Origin: Eutrophobius brisbanensis
GTDB lineage: Bacteria; Pseudomonadota; Gammaproteobacteria; Eutrophobiales; Eutrophobiaceae
Length of the DNA: 64,000 nucleotides
Reading direction: 5' to 3'
Assembly: GCA_038131795.1 (NCBI GenBank)
Contig: JAYPQE010000003.1
Location: 2,046,001-2,110,000, forward strand
Shown here: positions 43,173-52,692 of the stretch, piece after piece
Layout: the number at the start of each line of letters is the position of its first letter
How positions within the stretch are numbered: position 1 is the stretch's first letter
Position numbers and translations under genes: made by a program
Notes under the pieces: generated by a model
The model's input: only the letters and a program-made list of their open reading frames with translations
What the model was told of the DNA's origin: nothing
The model's database searches: none

Positions 43173-45866
43173 CTAGTGCGCCTGATCCCAGTTATTCCCG
43201 GTGCCGGCATCTACCAATAGTGGCACGCTGATTTGCGGCACATCTGACATTATTCCAATGATATCCTCGAGAAACTTTTCTGTCATATTTTCTTTAATTT
43301 CAAATACTAATTCATCGTGAACCTGCATAATCATTCTAACCTCCGGGTGTTTGCAGACTATTTTCCTGTCAATTTCCACCATAGCGCGCTTGATGATGTC
43401 CGCAGCGGTCCCCTGCATGGGGGCATTGATGGCCGTCCGTTCCGCATATTGCCTCCTTGTTGCATTGAGGGAATTGATCTCAGGAAGGTATAGCCTGCGA
43501 CCAAACACAGTCTCAACATAGCCATCCGACTTTGCCTGTTCTTTAATTTTATCCATGAAAGCCTTAACGGCGGTGTATTTGCTAAAATAAAGATCGACAT
43601 ATTCCTTTGCCGTAGCTACATCGACGCCTAGCTGCCTGGACAGGCCGAATGGTGACATGCCATACATTAGCCCAAAGTTTATCGCTTTGGCAGCTCGCCT
43701 TTGGTCCTGAGTAACCTCCTCCCGTGGGCATTCAAAAATATCACTGGCCGTAGCCCGGTGTACATCTTCGTTGTTAGCAAAGGCATCCAGCAGGGCCTGG
43801 TCCTGGGACAGATGTGCCATAATTCTTAATTCAATCTGAGAGTAGTCTGCAGCAACAATGGCAAACCCTGGGGGCGCAATAAATGATTGCCGAATCTTCC
43901 TGCCTTCTTCAGTCTTAATGGGTATGTTTTGCAGATTTGGATCAGCCGATGACAGTCTCCCTGTAGAGGCCACTGCCTGATGATAGGAGGTGTGCACCCT
44001 GCCGGTTTTTTCATTTATCAGGCGGGGCAGTTTGTCCGTATAGGTAGACTTGAGTTTGCTCAGCATCCTGTGTTCAAGAATCAATGCCGGCAGTTCATGT
44101 TCAATGGCAAGTTCCTGCAAAACTGACTCTGCGGTAGACGGTTGTCCTTTGGGCGTTTTTGAAATGACCGGCAGGCCCATTTTTTCAAAAAGTACAGACT
44201 GGATCTGCTTGGGTGAAGAAATGTTAAACACTTCACCAGCAACCTCATGGGCATTGATCTCAATTTTTTCCATGCGTGATTTGAGATCAGTGCTTTGTGC
44301 CACAAGCCTGTCAGCGTCAATTAATACACCGCTTCGCTCTATGTGGGATAGCACCGTAATCAGAGGGATTTCAATATTTTCATAGAGATCAACCAGGGAC
44401 TGATGTTCACGCAGCTTAGGCCATAATTCATTGTGTAGTTTAAGGGTTATGTCTGCATCTTCTGCTGCATATGTGCCCGCAGTTTCGATGTCTACCTGGT
44501 TGAAGCCGACCTGTTTTGCCCCTTTCCCCGCAACGTCTTCGTAGTGAATGGTTTCATGATCCAGATATTTTAGAGAAAGCGAGTCCATGTCGTGGCGGCT
44601 CGCAGTGCTGTCATAAACATAAGACTCCAGCATTGAGTCATGTTGAATTCCTGCCAGTTCTATATCGTAATTGCCGAGCACATTCATATCGTATTTAAGG
44701 TTATGACCAAGCTTTTTAATCCGGGTAGATGTGAGGGCAGGCTTTAGTTTGTCTAGCACTCTATCCAGGGGTAGTTGTACCGGCGCGCCCTGATAGTCGT
44801 GGGCCAATGGAATGTACGCAGCATGTCCAGGCGAAACAGACAGTGATATACCTACCAGTTCTGCGTTCATGTATTCAAGGCTTGTGGTTTCAGTATCAAA
44901 GGCAACCAGCGATGCGCCCTCAAGTGAGCTTATCCATTTTTCAAGGTCCTGCTCCGTAAATATCACCTCGTAATTTACATCTTCTCTGTTGTTGCTTGTG
45001 TCGACTTCAGTATTGTCGTTTAACAGCCTTGTTAGCCAGCTGTTAAATTCCCAGCGCCTAAAAGATTTTTCCAGTGTAGTTGTATCGGCTTCTCCCTGGA
45101 CAAGGTCTTGTACATCGATATTAAGGTCCAGGTCTGAGCGCAGGGTTACAAGATCTTTGCTCAGCGCCAGTTGTTCGAGGTTGTTGCGGAGGTTTTCCCC
45201 AACTTTGCCGGTTATTTTGTCTGCATTGTCTACAATATTTTTCAGTGTTCCATATTCGGCCAGCCATTTTGCCGCAGTTTTTGGGCCAACCTTTGGGATG
45301 CCCGGCACATTGTCAGCGCTGTCACCAACCAGGGACAGGTAGTCGATGATTCGTTCTGGCGGCACACCGTATTTATCCACCACGCCTGCTGGATCCAGGC
45401 GGACATTGGTCATAGTATTCAACAGGTTTATATTGTCATTAACAATCTGGGCAAGGTCTTTGTCGCCGGTAGATATTATGGTTGATATACCCTCTTTTTC
45501 CCCGGATTTGGCCAGTGTAGCAATGACATCGTCTGCTTCCACGTTGTCAATCATAATTAATGGAATGCCTTCGGCGCGGATAATCTCATGTAAAGGGGCA
45601 ATTTGGCATACCAGATCATCTGGCACGGGAGGTCTGTGTGCCTTATAGTCGGGATAAATATCATTTCTGAAGCTTTTGCCCTTTGCGTCGAATACCACTG
45701 CAAAATAATCAGGCATATAATTATCATGTAACTTGTGAAGCATATTAATGACGCCGTAAATAGCGCCGGTTGGCTCGCCCGATGAGTTCGTGAAGGCAGG
45801 CATTGCATGATATGCCCTGAACAAATAATAAGAGCCATCTACAATGACCAGAGAAGGTTTAGACAT
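43173..45866 (-). CDS. polA: DNA polymerase I
   Basis: Repair and Okazaki-fragment polymerase of 897 residues. It has the 5'-3' exonuclease domain (VIVDGSYYLFRAYHAMPAFT), an intact 3'-5' proofreading domain (VAFDTETTSLEYMNAELVGI with the DxE pair), and the polymerase domain with ADYSQIELRIMAHLSQD, the O-helix region RRAAKAINFGLMYGMSPFGL and MQVHDELVFEI. Phe at the sugar-selection position of the O helix (INFGL) is usual. Divergent from the LOG-family pseudogene, only 32 bases away. Confidence 0.98.
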   Translation of the reverse strand: MSKPSLVIVDGSYYLFRAYHAMPAFTNSSGEPTGAIYGVINMLHKLHDNYMPDYFAVVFDAKGKSFRNDIYPDYKAHRPPVPDDLVCQIAPLHEIIRAEGIPLIMIDNVEADDVIATLAKSGEKEGISTIISTGDKDLAQIVNDNINLLNTMTNVRLDPAGVVDKYGVPPERIIDYLSLVGDSADNVPGIPKVGPKTAAKWLAEYGTLKNIVDNADKITGKVGENLRNNLEQLALSKDLVTLRSDLDLNIDVQDLVQGEADTTTLEKSFRRWEFNSWLTRLLNDNTEVDTSNNREDVNYEVIFTEQDLEKWISSLEGASLVAFDTETTSLEYMNAELVGISLSVSPGHAAYIPLAHDYQGAPVQLPLDRVLDKLKPALTSTRIKKLGHNLKYDMNVLGNYDIELAGIQHDSMLESYVYDSTASRHDMDSLSLKYLDHETIHYEDVAGKGAKQVGFNQVDIETAGTYAAEDADITLKLHNELWPKLREHQSLVDLYENIEIPLITVLSHIERSGVLIDADRLVAQSTDLKSRMEKIEINAHEVAGEVFNISSPKQIQSVLFEKMGLPVISKTPKGQPSTAESVLQELAIEHELPALILEHRMLSKLKSTYTDKLPRLINEKTGRVHTSYHQAVASTGRLSSADPNLQNIPIKTEEGRKIRQSFIAPPGFAIVAADYSQIELRIMAHLSQDQALLDAFANNEDVHRATASDIFECPREEVTQDQRRAAKAINFGLMYGMSPFGLSRQLGVDVATAKEYVDLYFSKYTAVKAFMDKIKEQAKSDGYVETVFGRRLYLPEINSLNATRRQYAERTAINAPMQGTAADIIKRAMVEIDRKIVCKHPEVRMIMQVHDELVFEIKENMTEKFLEDIIGIMSDVPQISVPLLVDAGTGNNWDQAH

Positions 45867-45898
45867 AACTTTAATCCAACAACAGGTTTTTACTTATT

Positions 45899-46600
45899 AT
45901 GAATGATAAAAATAACAATTCCCATACTGCGCCCACAGATCACGAGTTGTCTTCAGAGTCCTGGCGGGTGTTTCAGATCATGGCGGAGTTTGTAGAAGGG
46001 TTTGAAAAACTATCCACCATCAGCCCGTATGTCAGTATGTTCGGATCTGCGAGGACCCAAAGTGACAATGAGAACTACAAGCTAGGCGAAACGCTTGCAA
46101 GGAAGTTGTGAGATGAGGGTTTTAGCGTGGTAACCGGTGGCGAGCCCGGCATGATGGAGGCTTTTAATAAAGGGGCTTATGCAGAAAAGTCCAAGAGCGT
46201 TGGGTTAAATATCGTGTTGCCCGTGGAACAAAAGGCGAACCAATAACAGGATTTGTCGTTACATTATAGGCATTTTTTTAGTCGTAAGGTGATGTTTGTT
46301 AAATACGCCCGTGCCTATGTGGTATTTCCCGGCGGGTTCGGCACCCTGGATGAGCTGGCCGAGATTCTCACCCTGATCCAGACCGGGAAAAGCAAGAAAA
46401 TACCCATTATCCTGGTAAATTCTGGTTTCTGGGAAGGGCTATTGGACTGGATTAGCGAAAAAATGATTAATGAAAAAACCATCAAGCCCAAAGATCTTGA
46501 ACTAATTAAAGTCCTGGATGACCCAGATCAGGTGGTGAGCGAAATTTTAAGCTATTATAAGAAGACAGAGCGTGAGACCCATATGAAGATTGACGCCTGA
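45899..46600 (+). pseudogene. LOG-family (cytokinin riboside monophosphate phosphoribohydrolase-like) gene with two in-frame stops
   Basis: The frame stays open in homology from 45899 to 46600 but is cut by TGA at 46109-46111 and TAA at 46244-46246. The three pieces join, without any frameshift, into one LOG/TIGR00730-like protein of about 233 residues: PYVSMFGSARTQSDNENY, then VVTGGEPGMMEAFNKGAY, then DLSLHYRHFFSRKVMFVKYA and the catalytic-type PGGFGTLDELAEI. By family alignment the TAA falls where tyrosine is usual, consistent with one base change. GGEPG also replaces the common GGGPG. LOG enzymes hydrolyse nucleotide 5'-monophosphates to ribose phosphate and free base. Two stops make a functional product unlikely. 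Confidence 0.85.
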
Positions 46601-46634
46601 ATCAGTACCAAATTTATGGCAAAGAGGTTAGATA

Positions 46635-46973
46635 ATGAAATTACTCGGTAAACTTATATTGTTATTTGTATTTAACCATGTAGCACTTGCTCAGAGCAGC
46701 GATGAGTTTCAGGACGCCTTGCCCCCGCCAGATCTGCCAGACCCCATACAAAGCGGTCAGCCAATTGAGCCGGAAGTCACCATTATTCAGGGCGAAGATA
46801 AATTAATTGAGGAGTACAGGGTTAACGGGAACCTGTATATGGTCAAGGTCACGCCTTCCATCGGCCCGCCGTATTATTTACTGGATCAGGATGGGGACGG
46901 CAAACTGGAATCAAGGACCTCTCGCCTCGGCAGCGAAACAAACGTGCCGCAATGGATATTGTTTCAGTGGTAG
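46635..46973 (+). CDS. DUF2782 domain protein, secreted
   Basis: A 112-residue protein with a cleavable signal peptide (MKLLGKLILLFVFNHVALAQ) and a proline-rich segment (ALPPPDLPDPIQ). A small conserved domain follows: IEEYRVNGNLYMVKVTPSIGP, PYYLLDQDGDGKLE and a terminal VPQWILFQW. This matches DUF2782, a family found beside polA in many gammaproteobacteria; its function is unknown. The DxDGDG sequence resembles a calcium-binding loop, though no EF-hand is evident. Converges with mgtE. Confidence 0.85.
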   Translation: MKLLGKLILLFVFNHVALAQSSDEFQDALPPPDLPDPIQSGQPIEPEVTIIQGEDKLIEEYRVNGNLYMVKVTPSIGPPYYLLDQDGDGKLESRTSRLGSETNVPQWILFQW

Positions 46974-46981
46974 GACCTTGT

Positions 46982-48316
46982 TCAGCCATTTAAATAAAGC
47001 GTGGCTAATCCAAGAAATGTAGCAAAACCCACTACGTCTGTTACCGTAATTAACAATACGCCTCCGGCAATTGCCGGGTCGATACCAATTTTTTTCAGAA
47101 ATAACGGAATGACCACACCAGAATAAGCTGCAATAATCAGGTTAATGACCATGGCCAGGCCAATGATCGCGCCTAGTGCGTAATTATCGAACCAGAATAT
47201 GGATACCACTGCAACCACCAACGCCCAGGTAATACCGTTAAGGATCCCAACCCCCACCTCTTTATTTAATAAAAGACTGGAGTTGGCTTTGGTTATCTGC
47301 CCGGTGGCCAGGCCTCGAATGGTAATGTTTAGCGCCTGACTTCCCGCCACCCCGCCCATGCTTGCGACAACCGGCATTAATATGGCCAGGGCAACAAGCT
47401 GTTGTATGGTTTCTTCGAAGCGGCCAACCACATAAGACGCGAGAAATGCAGCCATGAGGTTTATCCCCAGCCAGAGTGCCCTGTGTTTGGCGCTGACCAG
47501 TAAAGGAGAAAACATGTCGTCATCAACCAGGCCGTCCATATTTCTCATGGTCTGTTCGGCTTGTTCCTGTATAACGTCAAGGACATCATCAACAGTAATA
47601 GCGCCGAGTAGCTTGTTGTCAGCATCCACCACGGCGGCTGAAAAGATGTCGCGTTGCTCGAATACCCTGGCAACTTCTCTTGCCGGGGCGTCGACCTGAA
47701 AGTTGACGGCGGTATCCAGAAACTCACCAACGGTAGCGTCCGGGCTTTTTGTAAGTACCTCTATCAAAGGCAACACGCCCAAATAAGAATTTTCCCTGTC
47801 TACCACCATGAGGGTGACGGTTTGATCTGGCAGTTGTCCTTTTTGTCTGAGATATCTGGAGACAACGTCAAGGGTTACGTCTGCGCGGACAGAAATGATG
47901 TCTGGATTCATGAGGCCGCCTGCTGTGTCTTCCGGGTACGAAAGCACAGAGGCGAGGCGCTGCCGGTCCTGTGCGCCCATAGAAAACAATACATCATCGA
48001 CAACATTTTCTGGCAGGTCATTAAGAATATCCGCGATATCATCCGCATCGAGAGTTTTAGTGACTTCAGCCACCTCTTCAGGCGGCATCTGTTCCAATAG
48101 GCCTGCCCTGACAGGGTCCTGGGCATGTGACAAAACGTCTCCCCTGTTGTCATGGGGGATAAAGTCCCATATCTGTTGACGGTCCTTTTTTGGTAGACTT
48201 TCCAGTAAATCAGCGATTTCAGACGGATGGAGATTATCAATGGCCTGATTTATGCTATCAGCATCGTTTGCATTGATTGCTTCTATTAGGACGTCTTGTG
48301 GGGGTTGTTCTTGCAT
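46982..48316 (-). CDS. mgtE: Magnesium transporter MgtE
   Basis: Mg2+ channel of the inner membrane. A 444-residue protein with an N-terminal alpha-helical MgtE domain (about 1-125), two CBS domains (about 130-255, where cytosolic Mg2+ gates the pore), a connecting helix, and five C-terminal membrane helices with SMGGVAGSQALNITIRGLAT, the pore signature. Lies at the 3' end of the rpoN/ptsO cluster, 131 bases beyond ptsO, as in pseudomonads and relatives. Confidence 0.95.
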   Translation of the reverse strand: MQEQPPQDVLIEAINANDADSINQAIDNLHPSEIADLLESLPKKDRQQIWDFIPHDNRGDVLSHAQDPVRAGLLEQMPPEEVAEVTKTLDADDIADILNDLPENVVDDVLFSMGAQDRQRLASVLSYPEDTAGGLMNPDIISVRADVTLDVVSRYLRQKGQLPDQTVTLMVVDRENSYLGVLPLIEVLTKSPDATVGEFLDTAVNFQVDAPAREVARVFEQRDIFSAAVVDADNKLLGAITVDDVLDVIQEQAEQTMRNMDGLVDDDMFSPLLVSAKHRALWLGINLMAAFLASYVVGRFEETIQQLVALAILMPVVASMGGVAGSQALNITIRGLATGQITKANSSLLLNKEVGVGILNGITWALVVAVVSIFWFDNYALGAIIGLAMVINLIIAAYSGVVIPLFLKKIGIDPAIAGGVLLITVTDVVGFATFLGLATLYLNG

Positions 48317-48447
48317 TATTTGGGCCTCAGAAGCTACAAGTTTAACAGCCCTTGAGGTAATGAGTGAATCAGAATTAGTTTGTCACAATAATTTTTAAAT
48401 TATTATCACTGTTTATTGTGGATATGGCCCTCCCTAAACAGGGAGTG

Positions 48448-48717
48448 TTATTCAGGCTCATCAAATTTGTTTGAAATGATGTCTATTATGGCCTTAAGAG
48501 CCTCATCTTCGTCAGGACCAGACGCAAAAAGCTCAATGGTATTACCCTTTGAGGCAGCCAGCATCATAATCCCCATTATGCTTTTTCCGTCTGCCTCCTT
48601 GCCGTTAAAGCGAATTGTAATGTCGCTGTTGAAGTCCGAAGCAATTTGTACCAGCTTTGCGGCCGCCCTGGCGTGAAGTCCAAGCTTGTTTACAATTTCA
48701 ATTTTTTGACTTTGCAT
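48448..48717 (-). CDS. ptsO: HPr-like phosphocarrier protein NPr
   Basis: Phosphoryl carrier of the nitrogen-related phosphotransferase system, passing phosphate from PtsP to PtsN. The 89-residue HPr-fold protein has the phosphorylatable His15 in NKLGLHARAAAKLV and Ser46 in DGKSIMGIMMLAAS. It ends the rpoN-hpf-ptsN-rapZ-ptsO string. PtsP (enzyme I-Ntr) is not in the window. A small stem (CTCCCT/AGGGAG at 48430-48445) lies just beyond its stop but lacks a U tract. Confidence 0.94.
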   Translation of the reverse strand: MQSQKIEIVNKLGLHARAAAKLVQIASDFNSDITIRFNGKEADGKSIMGIMMLAASKGNTIELFASGPDEDEALKAIIDIISNKFDEPE

Positions 48718-48729
48718 ATGCGTTTGGAG

Positions 48730-49593
48730 TTAAAGATCGCGATGCTTAACAAGCAGTTGATCTATTTTTTTAGACAAATCAGCTGCAAGCCTTTCTACGA
48801 TGTAGACGGAGCGATGTCGGCCGCCGGTGCAGCCGATTCCAATGGTCAGATAGCTTCTGTTCTCCGCTTCAAAAAATTCCAGCCATTCGGCAAGGAACGC
48901 GGCCAGCTGTTCTGACATTTTGTGGGCGACCGGTTGTTTATCCAAATAGTCTATAATTTCCTTGTCTTTGCCTGTGAACCTCCTGAGTGACTTTTCCCAA
49001 TGTGGATTAGGAAGACAGCGAACATCAAAAATAAAATCGGCATCATGCGGAGAGCCGTACTTAAAACCGAACGATATTAATTGTATTGACAATGCCGATT
49101 CGTCTCTGCCTGCAATTCGGCGAGACACCAGATCTCTGAGGTCGTGCACGTTATACCGGGTTGTATCAATTTTTAAGTCTGCAGATTCAGCAAGTGTGGC
49201 AAGTAGTGCACGTTCACCATCAATCGCTTCCTGCAAGGATGTGTTTTTATTTGAAAAAGGGTGCTTTCTACGAGTTTCACTATAGCGTTTGGTCAGGGCG
49301 TCATTGTCGGCTTCAAGGTATATTAGTTCCAGGCTTAGCCCTTCCGTTTGTTTTGTCCTGTTAATGATGTCCTGCAAATCAGCAATACTATTTTCCTGGT
49401 TATGCGCATTAATACCGATAGCAATGTTGGCAGGATAATCATTAATATTATTAAACAATGATGGTAATAACATTATTGGAAAATTGTCGATGCAATAAAA
49501 CTCGAGATCCTCAAGAGTATGCAGGGCGATTGATTTCCCGGCCCCTGATAGCCCGCTGACGAAGATAATTTTATGGCAAACGGTCGTTGGCAT
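48730..49593 (-). CDS. rapZ: RNase adapter protein RapZ
   Basis: RNA-binding P-loop protein; in E. coli it guides RNase E to the small RNA GlmZ and so tunes amino-sugar synthesis. The 287-residue protein has Walker A GLSGAGKS (14-21), EDLEFYCIDNFP, and the C-terminal IGIGCTGGRHRSVYIVERLA with the conserved cysteine-histidine region. Between ptsN and ptsO, its usual position. Whether a GlmZ-like RNA exists here cannot be judged. Confidence 0.95.
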   Translation of the reverse strand: MPTTVCHKIIFVSGLSGAGKSIALHTLEDLEFYCIDNFPIMLLPSLFNNINDYPANIAIGINAHNQENSIADLQDIINRTKQTEGLSLELIYLEADNDALTKRYSETRRKHPFSNKNTSLQEAIDGERALLATLAESADLKIDTTRYNVHDLRDLVSRRIAGRDESALSIQLISFGFKYGSPHDADFIFDVRCLPNPHWEKSLRRFTGKDKEIIDYLDKQPVAHKMSEQLAAFLAEWLEFFEAENRSYLTIGIGCTGGRHRSVYIVERLAADLSKKIDQLLVKHRDL

Positions 49594-49624
49594 GATTATT
49601 TTTTATAAGCAACAAATAAAAAAC

Positions 49625-50077
49625 TCAGGTTGAACTTACCAAAAGATCAAAAATTTGATCATTGTTTTTACACTCTCTAAATTTATTCAGCGCTTTTGCA
49701 TCACTGAACATGGCGGCAAGCTTGGAGAGGACTTCCAGGTGTGCTTGTGTTGATTCCTCCGGCACCAGCAAGGCAAACAGCAGATCAACCGGCTGTTGAT
49801 CTATTGCGTCATATGAAACGCCTAATGGCAGCCGCATAAAGGCCCCAATTGTTCTGGTCGATCCTTTTTGTCTGCCATGAGGAATGGCAATGCCATTTCC
49901 AAGGCCCGTGCTACCGAGTTTTTCTCTTGCGATCAGGCTTTCAAATACCTCCGCCTGTGTCAGTTCACCGTCCGCATCTGCGATCATACCCGCCAGGGTC
50001 TCGAGGGCGGCCTTTTTGCTGCTGACGGTGACATCACAGGCAACCCTGTCCGGCGTCAAAATTTCTGAAATTTCCAT
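49625..50077 (-). CDS. ptsN: Nitrogen-regulatory PTS enzyme IIA (EIIA-Ntr)
   Basis: Terminal phosphate acceptor of the nitrogen PTS, which regulates potassium and nitrogen homeostasis rather than sugar uptake. I start it at ATG 50077 (MEISEILTPDRVACDVTVSS), giving 150 residues, the usual length; the longer reading to 50182 would overlap hpf and has no family match. The phosphorylated histidine is H67 in GNGIAIPHGRQ. The gene lies 31 bases downstream of hpf. Confidence 0.93.
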   Translation of the reverse strand: MEISEILTPDRVACDVTVSSKKAALETLAGMIADADGELTQAEVFESLIAREKLGSTGLGNGIAIPHGRQKGSTRTIGAFMRLPLGVSYDAIDQQPVDLLFALLVPEESTQAHLEVLSKLAAMFSDAKALNKFRECKNNDQIFDLLVSST

Positions 50078-50108
50078 TAGTGCTGCCTTTTTCTCCTTAT
50101 GTCTTTTA

Positions 50109-50423
50109 TTAAAGACTGGCTTTTGATCGGCCTGTCTTATAATTGGATAGTTTTTCCTTATGTTTAATAACCTGCCTGTCAAGTTTGTCTATTAGCATAT
50201 CAATTGCGGCATACATGTCTTCAGACTCTGCTTCGGCAAAAATATTTCCCCGGTTAACATGTAGGGTGGCCTCCGCCTTTTGTCTGTCTTTCTCTACGGT
50301 CAATATTACGTGGATATTAGTGATGTGATCGAAATGTCTCTCCAGCCGTTTAAACTTCTCGTCGACAAATGAGCGTAGTGCCGGGGTGATGTCCATATGG
50401 TGTCCGGTTAAATTTAATTGCAA
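50109..50423 (-). CDS. hpf: Ribosome hibernation promoting factor
   Basis: Binds and inactivates ribosomes in stationary phase. The 104-residue protein is of the short HPF/YfiA type: QLNLTGHHMDITPALRSFVD at the start, the central AEATLHVNRGNIFAEAES, and AAIDMLIDKLDRQVIKHKEK, an S30AE-fold pattern. Lies between rpoN and ptsN as in most gammaproteobacteria. The extra few C-terminal residues (after SNYK) are not unusual. Confidence 0.94.
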   Translation of the reverse strand: MQLNLTGHHMDITPALRSFVDEKFKRLERHFDHITNIHVILTVEKDRQKAEATLHVNRGNIFAEAESEDMYAAIDMLIDKLDRQVIKHKEKLSNYKTGRSKASL

Positions 50424-50448
50424 GTTAACCTCCAGGTTTTAATTGTCA

Positions 50449-51903
50449 TTATGTTAATTTTTTTCGTTCGTTTGATGGTGGTATTGAGAGGGCCTCTCGG
50501 TATTTTGCGATGGTCCTTCTGGCAACGTTTATGCCTTGTGCTGCCAGCAGGGATGAAATTTTGTTATCACTCAGTGGTTTTTGCGGACTCTCTTCCGCAA
50601 CAAGTTTTTTTATTAAAGCCCTGATGGCAGTTGATGACGTCGGGTCACCCCCGGCGTTACCCACGTGGCTGGAAAAGAAATATTTTAATTCAAATATACC
50701 CCTTGGTGTGTGCATATATTTATTGGTTGTCACCCGGGAGATAGTGGACTCATGTAAATCCAGCGCGTCTGCAATATCATGTAGGACCATGGGCTTCATT
50801 GCCTCTTCGCCCAGTTCAAGAAATGGCTGCTGCCGTTCGATTATGCAGGCAGAAACTTTCAACAGAGTTTCGCTACGACTTTGCAGGCTTTTGATTAGCC
50901 ACTTGGCTTCCTGAAGGTGCTCTTTTAGAGAACTGTTATCACGGCTGTTATCGGCCCGCTTTATCATATTGGCATAGGCTGAATTGATTTTGAGTTTTGG
51001 TGTAATCTCTGAATTTAATTCAACTATCCATCGAGCGTTATCTTTTTTTACAAAAACGTCCGGGACAATATACTGTATTGGCGTATCTTGAATCTGGTTC
51101 CCTGGCCTGGGGTTGAGAGACTGTATTAATGTAATTATTTCTGATAGCTGATCCCGTGTTACGCCGGTTTTTTTGATGAGGCCGTTATAGTCATGGGATG
51201 CCAGCAGGTCGATATGGTTGGTTATGATGTTTCTGGCCTGTGCCAGCCAGGGGGTCTCTTCAGGCAGCTGGTTAATCTGCAGACCCAGACATTCGCACAG
51301 GTTTCGGGCACCAATGCCTGTGGGTTCAAATGACTGAATCAATCTTAACGTAGCCTCAAGCTCTTCAATGCCTACATCTTCCAGGTTGCCGGTAATCGGA
51401 AGTATTTCCTCCAATGTCGAGGTGAGATAGCCATCGCGGTCAATGAAATCAATAATCGTTTCTGCCAGCGTTTTGTCTGTATCTGACAATGGAACGAGGT
51501 TCAGCTGCCAGAGAAGGTGGTCTGCAAGGCTGCGGGTCTGAACATTCTGGTTTTCAAGAAAGTCTCCATCAATTGCTGTCGGAGTTGAGCCGACAGAATA
51601 GTTGCTTTGATATATATCGTCCCAGTCAGTATCAACAGGGATGTCTTCAGGTATTTCTATGGTTTCAATCTTATCGCTTAGTTGCAGGTCATTCGATTCT
51701 TTCAGCGCAGAGGGTTTATTATCATTGTTCGCAGCTTTATCCTGGTCCTCCTCGTCCACTTCCAGCATCATGTTGGAATCCAGGGCATCCTGAATCTCAT
51801 TTTTTAGTTCCAGGCTGGACAGCTGAAGCAGACGAATAGCCTGCTGTAGTTGAGGGGTCATAGCCAGGTTCTGGCCGATTTTCAATTGAAGAGTGGGCTT
51901 CAT
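50449..51903 (-). CDS. rpoN: RNA polymerase sigma-54 factor
   Basis: Alternative sigma factor that needs AAA+ activators. The 484-residue protein has the N-terminal regulatory region I (KIGQNLAMTPQLQQAIRLLQ), an acidic region II (about 50-115), the core-binding domain, the helix-turn-helix, and the RpoN box ARRTIAKYREAL near the C-terminus, which reads the -24 element. Its 3' neighbour is hpf; lptB is 39 bases upstream. With ptsN, ptsO and rapZ this is the standard rpoN cluster. Confidence 0.97.
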   Translation of the reverse strand: MKPTLQLKIGQNLAMTPQLQQAIRLLQLSSLELKNEIQDALDSNMMLEVDEEDQDKAANNDNKPSALKESNDLQLSDKIETIEIPEDIPVDTDWDDIYQSNYSVGSTPTAIDGDFLENQNVQTRSLADHLLWQLNLVPLSDTDKTLAETIIDFIDRDGYLTSTLEEILPITGNLEDVGIEELEATLRLIQSFEPTGIGARNLCECLGLQINQLPEETPWLAQARNIITNHIDLLASHDYNGLIKKTGVTRDQLSEIITLIQSLNPRPGNQIQDTPIQYIVPDVFVKKDNARWIVELNSEITPKLKINSAYANMIKRADNSRDNSSLKEHLQEAKWLIKSLQSRSETLLKVSACIIERQQPFLELGEEAMKPMVLHDIADALDLHESTISRVTTNKYMHTPRGIFELKYFFSSHVGNAGGDPTSSTAIRALIKKLVAEESPQKPLSDNKISSLLAAQGINVARRTIAKYREALSIPPSNERKKLT

Positions 51904-51942
51904 AAAGCTATTTTAGCGTATATTCTAGAGATGTTTTGTGTT

Positions 51943-52668
51943 TCACATTCTAAATTGATTGCCCAGATAAATGTCCCGTACGTGTTCATTGGCAAGAATT
52001 TGGTCCGGAGATCCTTCTGCAATTATGTGGCCATCGTTGACAATGTAAGCCCGGTCACAGGAGCCCAGCGTTTCCCTGACGTTGTGATCCGTAATTAAAA
52101 TGCCCAGCCCCCGTTTACTTAAATATCCAATAATCCTCTGGATATCCGTTATGGAAATTGGGTCGATGCCGGCAAATGGTTCGTCAAGCAGCAGAAACTC
52201 AGGATCCACCGCCAGGGCACGGGCAATCTCCACTCGACGGCGTTCCCCGCCAGAGAGGCTTTGGCCAAGGCTGTTTCTCAGGTGCGCAATATGAAATTCC
52301 TGCAACAAGGCCTCAAGCTGATTATTGGATTCTTCATGGGAGAGATTCTTTCGGGTTTCAAGAATTGCCATGATATTGTCTTCAACGGTCAGTTTTCTGA
52401 ATATTGACGATTCCTGGGGCAGATAACCAATTCCCATCCTGGCGCGTTTGTCCATAGACAGACTGCTGATGTCATGATCATTGATATAAATTTTTCCGCT
52501 GTCTGTGGGTATGAGGCCGACTACCATATGAAAGCTTGTTGTTTTTCCAGCGCCGTTGGGACCAAGAAGACCGACAATTTCGCCAGTATTCACATTAAGG
52601 CTGACGTCTTTAACAACCTGGCGTTTGCGGTATTTTTTAGAGAGGTTTTGGACGGAAAGCAGGCTCAT
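51943..52668 (-). CDS. lptB: LPS export ABC transporter ATP-binding protein
   Basis: ATPase that powers LPS extraction from the inner membrane with LptF and LptG. The 241-residue protein has Walker A GPNGAGKTTSFHMVVGLI near residue 36, the signature LSGGERRRVEIARAL, Walker B LLLDEPFAGIDPISI and the family C-terminus DIYLGNQFRM. Located between lptA and rpoN, and its membrane partners lptF and lptG are also in this window (61.4-63.5 kb). Confidence 0.97.
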   Translation of the reverse strand: MSLLSVQNLSKKYRKRQVVKDVSLNVNTGEIVGLLGPNGAGKTTSFHMVVGLIPTDSGKIYINDHDISSLSMDKRARMGIGYLPQESSIFRKLTVEDNIMAILETRKNLSHEESNNQLEALLQEFHIAHLRNSLGQSLSGGERRRVEIARALAVDPEFLLLDEPFAGIDPISITDIQRIIGYLSKRGLGILITDHNVRETLGSCDRAYIVNDGHIIAEGSPDQILANEHVRDIYLGNQFRM

Positions 52669-52692
52669 TGGTATGGTATAAAACGAGGGACA

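Noticed and set aside
48430..48445. CTCCCT/AGGGAG stem just downstream of ptsO as a terminator
   Set aside because: Short stem with no following U tract on either strand; weak evidence.
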